Assembly: GCA_025450095.1 (NCBI GenBank) | Contig: JANWID010000210.1 | Span: 1 to 8,866, forward strand | Source: Bacteroidia bacterium | GTDB lineage: Bacteria; Bacteroidota; Bacteroidia; AKYH767-A; OLB10 | Direction: 5' to 3' | DNA length: 8,866 nt | Part shown: positions 1 to 5,754 of the stretch, piece after piece | How the letters are laid out: every line of letters begins with the position of its first letter | Position numbering within the stretch: the stretch's first letter is position 1 | The notes under the pieces: model-generated | Told to the model about the DNA's origin: nothing | The model's input: the letters and a program-made list of their open reading frames with translations, nothing else | The model's database searches: none | Position numbers and translations under genes: made by a program

Positions 1-2618
1 AAATCCTTGCTGGAGTTTGTTCCATCAAATCCAGTTCCGATATATCCTTTACCTTCGATACTAAAACCTGTTGCTCCTTTACAAGCAGAGCCACCAAAGT
101 TGACTTTTTGTGTCCATACATTTGATGCAGGATTGAATTCCCAGAAATCTTGTTTAATGGATGTTCCATCATAGCCCGTTCCGAGATATCCTTTATTGCC
201 TATACTGAAACCTGCAGCCAAGTTGCGTGGCCCGCCCTGGAAGTCAGCTAAACGTACCCAGTAATTTGACCCCGGGTCATATATCCAGAAGTCTTGCATA
301 TATGTTCCATTATTATATCCCGTACCGATAAATCCATTTGTACCAATACTGAAACCTGTTGCATTCATACGCGGGATGCCGCCCACGTCGGCTTTTTGTA
401 TCCATAAATCTATATCAGGATTATATTTCCAGAAATCTTTCTGATAATTTCCGTCATATCCCGTTCCGATATATCCATCGTCGCCTATGCTGAAACCTAC
501 TGCATTCTCGCGTGCTGTTCCTCCGAAGTTGGTTTTTTGTAACCACATATTTGACCCCGGATCGTATTCCCAGAAATCTTTCTTACGTGAAGTCCCATTG
601 AATCCAGTTCCTATATAACCTTTGGTATTTATACAAAAGCCAACAGCACCAGCGCGAGCCGTTCCACCGAAGTTTGCTTTTTGCGTCCATGTATTGTTCG
701 CCGGATCATACTCCCAAAAATCATCCAAATAATTATTTACATTATCAATTCCGGTTCCAATATATCCCTTATCACCGATGCTGAAGCTGACGGCATAGTA
801 TCTTGCTACTCCTCCAAGATCATTTTTTTGTGTCCAGAAATTATAAGATGTGCCTATAGTAATATTTGAACCATTATCAATTCCGGTGATTACGGGATCG
901 CTGCTTATAACTCTTATTCTATAACCAGTACCTGATGGGGTAAGCGCGGGAATATTACATGCAATACTTCCGCCGGACAAACTTATTACACTTCCGATAT
1001 TTATCGGATTACCAAAATTGCCCGAAGCATTTGAAAGCTGAGCAGTAAATGTGTTGCTTCCCGAACATTCACCATAAACACCTGCTATGGTAAAGGGAAT
1101 ATTTAAACTTGAACCAGCGCAGTAGTTGCTGAGGGAAATCGGAAGAGTTTGTATTGATTGTTCAGGATTGTATTCCCAAAAATCATTCGTCGCGTTGACA
1201 TCTATTCCTGTTCCAATATATCCTTTATCGCCAATACTGAAACCTACTGCATTGCCTCGGGCGGTTCCGTCAAAATTTGTTTTTTGCGTCCATCCGAACC
1301 TTGGATCATATTCCCAGAAATCTTGTTTATAATTTCCTCCGTCAAATCCAGTTCCGATGTATCCTCTTGCACCTATACTAAAAGCAGTTGCAAAAGCACG
1401 TGCTGTCCCGCCCAAATCACTTTCATGATTCCAAGTATCTGAACCTGGATCGTATTTCCAGATATCTTTTTGATATGTTCCATCATTGCCCGTACCAATA
1501 TATCCATTGTTGCCAATACTGTAACCTATTGCACCAAAACGCGCAGAGCCACCGAAGTTGGCCTTTTGTACCCATTCATTTTTACCCGGATTGTATTCCC
1601 AGAAATCTCTCTTTGCATTTCCATCTTGTCCCGTTCCTACATATCCCTTGGTTCCGATACTAAACCCTACTGACAAGTAACGAGCGGTTCCACCAAAGTT
1701 TGTCTTTTGCGTCCAGGTATTTGACACTGGATCGTATGCCCAGAAGTCTCTCTTATATGATGTTCCATCGAATCCGGTTCCAATATATCCCTTGGAACCT
1801 ATGCTGAAACCTATTGCCTGGGCACGCGCTGCTCCGCCGACGTCGGCCTTCTGTGTCCATGAATTTAGAACCGGATCGTATTCCCAAAAATCACTATAAT
1901 AATTGGCTCCATTATCTGTACCGGTGCCGATGTATCCCTTGTTATCAATACTAAAGCCCACTCCTCCCAATCGTGCTGTTCCTGCGAAGCCGGCTTTTTG
2001 TGTCCATAAATTATTTGCGAGATATCCTATGTGTGCTTTGACAGGAGTTCGTGTTGGTGAAACACAACCACCGGCAATATTTCTTGATTGGGCATAATAA
2101 GTTGTAGTTGCATTAATAACAGGAGTTGAAAAAGAGTTGGTTCCTGTTCCTCCGGGCAAAGGACTTCCACCGGAAGCTAAAAAATACCAATCAATTATTC
2201 CTCCGCTTTCTGGCGTTGCAGAAATAGTAACTGATCCGGGATTACATTGAAATGCATCGTGTCCAACGGGAGCAGCAATTCCCGGTATAACAGTTATAGT
2301 TATTTGACTGCACGGACCGTTAGAACATCCTCCACCTCTTCCATTAACGTAATAAGTGGTAGTAGTTGTCGGTGAAACTGTCATTGAAAATCCGATACCA
2401 AGCATTGAACTAATGTCATCGCATCCACCAGGTGACCAGCCCCAGGCAAAATTATCCTGCAAATCTCCGGATGCGTATAATGTGGCACTGCTGCCACTGC
2501 ATATTGTTGGCGTTGATGTATATAAAAAAGGCATATATGCAGAATGGCAATTGATTGCGAGAAGCTTCGAACATAATCCAACGAAGAAAACCAGAACTAA
2601 AAGAATGTTTCTTTTCAT
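1..2618 (-). CDS. Large secreted kelch-repeat protein with Ig-like domains (3' end outside window)
   Basis: The frame is open from an ATG at 2618 to the left edge: 872 codons with no stop, C-terminus missing. Residues 1-21 form a signal peptide (MKRN, a hydrophobic run, then KLLA). Residues about 35-110 and 118-197 look like Bacteroidota Ig-like domains (CSGSSATLYASG; TTTTTYYV; later NATTTYYAQS), the second resembling the CHU_C-associated Ig family. Residues 203-485 hold six kelch repeats of 47-49 residues. Residues about 488-590 form another Ig-like domain (YCAGSSLNIPF, GYRIRVISSDP, DNGSNITIG). From residue 593 a second kelch block starts, with five full repeats and most of a sixth before the edge. 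Each repeat carries W-TQK, FGGTAR, GFSIG, KGYIGTG and DFWEYDP. Kelch repeats fold into beta-propellers, so this is probably an exported binding or adhesion protein; a T9SS sorting domain beyond the edge is likely but unseen. It lies 20 bases after the Lnt gene and is probably cotranscribed with it. The ligand is unknown, and galactose-oxidase-type catalysis is not supported. Confidence 0.9.
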   Translation of the reverse strand, partial: MKRNILLVLVFFVGLCSKLLAINCHSAYMPFLYTSTPTICSGSSATLYASGDLQDNFAWGWSPGGCDDISSMLGIGFSMTVSPTTTTTYYVNGRGGGCSNGPCSQITITVIPGIAAPVGHDAFQCNPGSVTISATPESGGIIDWYFLASGGSPLPGGTGTNSFSTPVINATTTYYAQSRNIAGGCVSPTRTPVKAHIGYLANNLWTQKAGFAGTARLGGVGFSIDNKGYIGTGTDNGANYYSDFWEYDPVLNSWTQKADVGGAARAQAIGFSIGSKGYIGTGFDGTSYKRDFWAYDPVSNTWTQKTNFGGTARYLSVGFSIGTKGYVGTGQDGNAKRDFWEYNPGKNEWVQKANFGGSARFGAIGYSIGNNGYIGTGNDGTYQKDIWKYDPGSDTWNHESDLGGTARAFATAFSIGARGYIGTGFDGGNYKQDFWEYDPRFGWTQKTNFDGTARGNAVGFSIGDKGYIGTGIDVNATNDFWEYNPEQSIQTLPISLSNYCAGSSLNIPFTIAGVYGECSGSNTFTAQLSNASGNFGNPINIGSVISLSGGSIACNIPALTPSGTGYRIRVISSDPVITGIDNGSNITIGTSYNFWTQKNDLGGVARYYAVSFSIGDKGYIGTGIDNVNNYLDDFWEYDPANNTWTQKANFGGTARAGAVGFCINTKGYIGTGFNGTSRKKDFWEYDPGSNMWLQKTNFGGTARENAVGFSIGDDGYIGTGYDGNYQKDFWKYNPDIDLWIQKADVGGIPRMNATGFSIGTNGFIGTGYNNGTYMQDFWIYDPGSNYWVRLADFQGGPRNLAAGFSIGNKGYLGTGYDGTSIKQDFWEFNPASNVWTQKVNFGGSACKGATGFSIEGKGYIGTGFDGTNSSKD
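3..842 (-). repeat. Second kelch block: five complete repeats plus a sixth cut by the window edge
   Basis: Leading Trp codons end at 836, 689, 545, 404, 260 and 116, giving spacings of 147, 144, 141, 144 and 144 bases. The repeat sequence is the same type as in the first block (GFSIG, GYIGTG, DFW). The first repeat of both blocks is 49 residues long and contains a longer loop before DFWEYDP. The last visible repeat stops after FDGTNSSKD at the edge. Whether there is a seventh repeat cannot be seen. Confidence 0.88.
1164..2012 (-). repeat. First kelch block: six tandem in-frame repeats
   Basis: Six coding repeats have their leading Trp codons ending at 2006, 1859, 1715, 1574, 1433 and 1292, a spacing of 147, 144, 141, 141 and 141 bases. 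Each encodes about 47-49 residues with the same landmarks: a leading W, a Gly-Gly or Gly-rich turn, a GFSIG core strand, a GYIGTG strand and DFW-YDP. The fifth repeat is the most divergent at its start (WNHESDLGG). Six repeats is the usual blade number of a kelch propeller, so the block probably forms one complete propeller. Confidence 0.9.
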
Positions 2619-2638
2619 GAGATTGGTGTATTAAGCTG

Positions 2639-4138
2639 TCATTTAAATATTTTTAAAATGATAATTACGATGATGCCTGAAAACGTCAGCCAATTCGGAA
2701 ATTTTGTCGCAAGAGTTAAATCCGAATTAGCAGTTATCTGTGCCGAATTTACTTCCGGATTTTTACTTCGACTCTTAAAAATTATTTCTCCTGATGATTC
2801 GATCATCCCAACGTATCCAAGATTTGTATTGATGATAATATCCTTGCGGGTTTCAACGGCGCGCAGACGACTACAATAAAAATGCTGATCCATTAAGTAA
2901 GATTGATTAAACCAACCATCATTTCCGATTGTTAGAAGATATGTCGCGCCCTTATTTGCCAAATCATATGCAGGCAACATCGATTCATTGCAGATCATAA
3001 TGCCTGCTTTTCCTGCGATGGTTGGTAAAGGTTGATGGTTAGGTCCGGGAATTATTTTAATTCCATCCTCATTAACAAAAGGCAAAATCAGATTGGAGTT
3101 TTTTCCTCCAATCGGTTCTTCGAGCAACGTTAGTAGACGATGTTTATCATATACGGAAGAGCTGCCATCAGGATTTAAGAGCAAGGCAGAATCATAAATG
3201 GTCTTTGAATCACCGGCAACACTTCTGTTTACTCCGATCAGAGTTTGGATATTTCTTTTGTTAGTCTCACTTGTCAAAATATTCATCAGGGGATCGCTTG
3301 ATGTATATCTCCAGGGAATCGCAGATTCCGTCCATACAATTAAATCCGGATTTAGTTTAACTGCCGCCTTATTCAGATCGATATAGATTTTTGCAAGTTC
3401 ATTTTCGTTGTATTTATTCCATGTTACCTCAGGAGGTATATTATGAGTGACGAGAGCAATCTTAAATTTCTTGTCGTTTTGAAATTTATTTTCATTCAAC
3501 ACAAGAATAAAATACCCTGCAATCATGTAAAGAAAAATGGTTGAGAACGGAATAAATATTTTTTTCCATTGCCTTTGATTTACATATTCAGCAAATAAAT
3601 AATTGACAAACAAAACAACTAACGTGAGAATTCCATACCCGGCAATTGAGACTGGCTGAATAGCATACAGATTTCCGGCAATTGAATATCCTGTCTGAAA
3701 ACCCAAAAATGGGAAGCCCTCTAAAACGAAGATGCGAGTAACTTCCATCAACATCCACATAGCCGAAAATACTATTGCACTTTTTATTGTGGCGGAATGA
3801 AAGGAAGTGGTTGTGTTCATTTTATTAATCAACCAAACGACTAATGCAATGAAAACCGTAAAGACCAGGGATGAAAGTATGAAAGCCGAAATCCCGATCA
3901 TCATATTCCCCCCTGAATAACTGCTTGCACCCTGTATCATCCAGAAAAAAATATTAGAAGAGACAATTATTCCAAAAAGAAATCCATAACGAAATGCAAT
4001 TCTTGGAGATTGGTTTTTCAGGCAGATAATAAATGGCACCATGCAAATCCATCCCGCCCAAAAAATGAATTGTTCAAATACCACTGAAGTAAATATTGCC
4101 GAAAGAACTATCAATGAAATTTTTTGAACTGAATCCAT
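2639..4138 (-). CDS. lnt: Apolipoprotein N-acyltransferase (Lnt), inner-membrane
   Basis: Lnt transfers a third acyl chain from a phospholipid to the N-terminal cysteine of lipoproteins at the periplasmic face of the inner membrane. The N-terminal half has several hydrophobic segments, followed by a nitrilase-type domain and a final membrane segment ending in KIFK. Counting from the alternative upstream TTG at 4171 (510 aa; the chosen ATG is codon 12, giving 499 aa), the catalytic Glu is E282 (VWTESAIPW), the Lys K343 (YDKHRLL) and the Cys C394 (GIMICNES). The second conserved Glu is E351, eight residues after the Lys as in E. coli Lnt (K335/E343). GNDGWF and RAVETR also fit. The length matches E. 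coli Lnt (512 aa). The ATG is preferred because the hydrophobic start follows directly; neither site has a Shine-Dalgarno sequence. The loop after the Lys (TLLEEPIG) departs from the usual LVPFGE or LVPGVE form, so a specialised paralogue is possible. Confidence 0.9.
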   Translation of the reverse strand: MDSVQKISLIVLSAIFTSVVFEQFIFWAGWICMVPFIICLKNQSPRIAFRYGFLFGIIVSSNIFFWMIQGASSYSGGNMMIGISAFILSSLVFTVFIALVVWLINKMNTTTSFHSATIKSAIVFSAMWMLMEVTRIFVLEGFPFLGFQTGYSIAGNLYAIQPVSIAGYGILTLVVLFVNYLFAEYVNQRQWKKIFIPFSTIFLYMIAGYFILVLNENKFQNDKKFKIALVTHNIPPEVTWNKYNENELAKIYIDLNKAAVKLNPDLIVWTESAIPWRYTSSDPLMNILTSETNKRNIQTLIGVNRSVAGDSKTIYDSALLLNPDGSSSVYDKHRLLTLLEEPIGGKNSNLILPFVNEDGIKIIPGPNHQPLPTIAGKAGIMICNESMLPAYDLANKGATYLLTIGNDGWFNQSYLMDQHFYCSRLRAVETRKDIIINTNLGYVGMIESSGEIIFKSRSKNPEVNSAQITANSDLTLATKFPNWLTFSGIIVIIILKIFK

Positions 4139-4205
4139 TGAATCAGACAAGTATGTTTTCTGTAATATCAATAGATGGGTTTTACATTGTTCAGGTATAA
4201 AGGGA

Positions 4206-4562
4206 TTATATAATCCTTAATTTTTTCAACTCGTCAATTGAAATTCTCGGAGGCATTTCACCCATTCTCATTTTACTAATTACCAGTTCGGCCACTTTTT
4301 TAGCATCCGTTTGAGTTTTAAATCCTTCGTTGCCGGAAATGCCCGGAATAATGGGTTGATGAATTGTCAATCTTTCATCGATGTAAATATCATATCCCCA
4401 GGAATTGTTTGACACTGGAATTAGTTGATAAGTGATGGTGGTATTCCTATTTGAATCTTCGAAAGAAAAGTCCGGCTCCTGTTGATTCAAGGATGTTTGC
4501 GAAATTGCAGTCGACGAAATAAGAAAAGCAAATGGAACTAGAAAGAAACTGGCTCTTTTCAT
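4206..4562 (-). CDS. Small secreted DUF4907-like protein
   Basis: This is a 118-residue protein starting at ATG 4562 (MKRASFF). A TTG six codons upstream would also be in frame, but the ATG places the signal peptide right at the N-terminus: hydrophobic residues up to STAISQ, with cleavage likely near residue 22. The mature part has a WGYDIYIDE strand, then HQPIIPGISGNEGF, then a probable helix (TDAKKVAELVISKMRMGEMP) and a terminal IDELKKL. This layout recalls DUF4907 proteins of Bacteroidota, whose function is unknown; I recognise the pattern from memory and could not search. It is the first gene of the leftward group. A gap of 67 bases separates it from lnt if the ATG of lnt is used, or 34 if its TTG is used. 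The product is probably periplasmic or exported. Confidence 0.78.
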   Translation of the reverse strand: MKRASFFLVPFAFLISSTAISQTSLNQQEPDFSFEDSNRNTTITYQLIPVSNNSWGYDIYIDERLTIHQPIIPGISGNEGFKTQTDAKKVAELVISKMRMGEMPPRISIDELKKLRII

Positions 4563-4750
4563 GTTCGTGTGTTTTATCAAGTAGAAAAAAATCCAACAAA
4601 ACTGGTGTCAAAGGGAATTCAAAGAATCCATTCTAAGCTATTAAAATTGAAGAATAATTACAGGATAAACAAACTTTTAACATTATTTATAGATGAATCG
4701 CGTTTATTGCGTTTTCTTAACCTAAAACTTAACCTTGATTTGTTTTCTCA

Positions 4751-4764
4751 ATCTAAATTTAGAT
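4751..4764. repeat. 14-base perfect palindrome
   Basis: The sequence ATCTAAATTTAGAT is identical on both strands. It lies between the two divergent transcription units and could be an operator for a dimeric regulator. It is made mostly of A and T, and about one such palindrome is expected by chance in several kilobases, so the functional reading is weak. Confidence 0.35.
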
Positions 4765-4959
4765 GAAACTTGAATATCAAATTGTCATATCAGTATTAAT
4801 TCATCCGGACATTCGTTTTAAGGGTAAAGACATTAAAGAAATTTTTCGAATCGAACTGCTTTTCCCCCGATAACCATTGGGATTAGACTGACGCATCTAC
4901 CTCACAAAAACCTTCCGGATCCGCCACAAGAGCGAGAGAGCAATGCAATCAAATAAATC

Positions 4960-4989
4960 TTTGATAGGTTACGAAAATTCTTAAATTTA
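4960..4989 (+). promoter_or_regulatory. Bacteroidota-type promoter for the beta-barrel gene
   Basis: TTTG at 4960-4963 is followed after 18 bases by TAAATTTA at 4982-4989, which matches the Bacteroidota -7 element TAnnTTTG in 7 of 8 positions. The spacing is within the range reported for this sigma factor family. Transcription would start about 4995, leaving a short leader of some 15 bases before the ATG at 5011. No Shine-Dalgarno sequence precedes that ATG, as is common in this phylum. Confidence 0.55.
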
Positions 4990-5010
4990 CTATACCAAAA
5001 TCTAAAAGCC

Positions 5011-5643
5011 ATGAAAACTCTTTTACACTTATTCGTTTTTGCACTACTGCTGATCCCAACAACTTTTGTTATCGCTCAGACAGATTCTGTACCTGCCCAG
5101 GCACCTCCACCAGCCGAGAAAGAAGCCCCCGCCAAGTCAGATGAAAACAAAAAATTATATAAAGGTATACGCTTCGGCTACCAGAGTAGTAACTTCAGTA
5201 ATTCGGATTGGGGCGACCTTACCAGCTTTTATGCCGGCATCTTTGCGGTTAAGAAATTAGGCGCCGGTAAATTGCTTTCTCTTTATACCGGATTGGAATA
5301 TTATCAGACCGGAGCATCGGAGGATGACAACAACGAAATCATACTTGGCTACATCAGTCTTCCGATAAACCTCAGGGTTCAGATTGGACCTGTTTACGCC
5401 TTCGGCGGATTCAACCCCTCATTCAAAATCTCCGAAGATGTTACGATTGCCGGACAGGATCCTGGCGATGCTTTTGACATAAACGGATTCGATGTCGGCG
5501 GACAGATCGGACTCGGCGCTAAATTTTTATTCCTCGGCGCTGAGGTCAAGTATAACAAGGGGCTCATCAGCGTTTTCGATAGCGTCAATGGCGATGAAAA
5601 TATGACGGAACATCTGCAGGCGGGACTTTGTCTTTATTTTTGA
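5011..5643 (+). CDS. Small outer-membrane beta-barrel protein
   Basis: This is a 210-residue protein starting with a clear signal peptide (MKTLLHLFVFALLLIPTTFVIAQ). A linker rich in Pro, Ala, Glu and Lys follows (residues about 24-47). From about residue 50 it is a series of alternating amphipathic strands with short turns, such as YKGIRFGYQSS, LLSLYTGLEYYQ and VGGQIGLGAKFLF. The chain ends in HLQAGLCLYF, and a terminal aromatic residue is typical of outer-membrane barrels recognised by the BAM machinery. It resembles the PorT-like/OMP beta-barrel family of Bacteroidota; about eight strands would fit the length. It has its own promoter and a strong hairpin downstream, so it is probably monocistronic. 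It looks richer in G+C than the subtilase that follows. A decayed copy of its 3' end lies at 7925-8082. The specific role is unknown. Confidence 0.85.
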   Translation: MKTLLHLFVFALLLIPTTFVIAQTDSVPAQAPPPAEKEAPAKSDENKKLYKGIRFGYQSSNFSNSDWGDLTSFYAGIFAVKKLGAGKLLSLYTGLEYYQTGASEDDNNEIILGYISLPINLRVQIGPVYAFGGFNPSFKISEDVTIAGQDPGDAFDINGFDVGGQIGLGAKFLFLGAEVKYNKGLISVFDSVNGDENMTEHLQAGLCLYF

Positions 5644-5668
5644 TCTCAGACGGCCATTAAGCTGTTTG

Positions 5669-5705
5669 AGTGTGAGTGAACAGGTCTTGGCTGTTCACTC
5701 ACGCT
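5669..5705 (+). terminator. Strong hairpin after the beta-barrel gene
   Basis: The 12-base arms at 5672-5683 (GTGAGTGAACAG) and 5691-5702 are perfect inverse complements around a 7-base loop. The stem extends outwards by one G-U and two Watson-Crick pairs to 5669 and 5705. It lies 25 bases after the beta-barrel stop codon and 50 before the next start. There is no clear T run after it, so it may act as a terminator, a 3' end stabiliser or both. Confidence 0.6.
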
Positions 5706-5754
5706 GCTACTTAAACTCAGACTGATACTTACATTATACTACCAGAATTATTCA

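Larger units (their letters stand above)
4563..5010. other. Divergent intergenic region
   Basis: These 448 bases separate the leftward operon from the rightward beta-barrel gene. The part next to the leftward operon is A+T-rich. A weak leftward promoter candidate exists: the complement of 4597-4604 reads CAGTTTTG (7 of 8 to TAnnTTTG), and the complement of 4620-4623 reads TTTG. The 15-base spacing is shorter than usual, so I do not call it. A perfect palindrome lies at 4751-4764. The stretch from about 4860 to 4950 is clearly richer in G+C than its surroundings and has a small hairpin (4866-4871 with 4876-4881, one G-U pair). The rightward promoter sits at 4960-4989. A 65-codon open frame at 4569-4766 shows no protein character. 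Confidence 0.7.

Noticed and set aside
3..2012. Regularly spaced repeats that could suggest a CRISPR array
   Set aside because: The period is 141-147 bases, the frame stays open on the minus strand throughout, and the units translate to kelch blades.
681..2097. A series of plus-strand open frames of 62-94 codons with similar peptides
   Set aside because: They lie on the opposite strand of the kelch gene and resemble each other only because they read the same repeats in antisense.
4139..4171. TTG start for lnt, adding 11 residues
   Set aside because: The ATG at 4138 gives a normal family length and start; the TTG has no ribosome binding site to favour it, though it cannot be excluded.
4597..4623. 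Leftward promoter for the DUF4907-lnt-kelch operon
   Set aside because: The -7 match is good (7 of 8) but the 15-base spacing to TTTG is short, so it is mentioned only in the intergenic entry.
4569..4766. 65-codon plus-strand open frame
   Set aside because: It is A+T-rich, lacks a start signal and protein character, and lies over the probable promoter region of the leftward operon.
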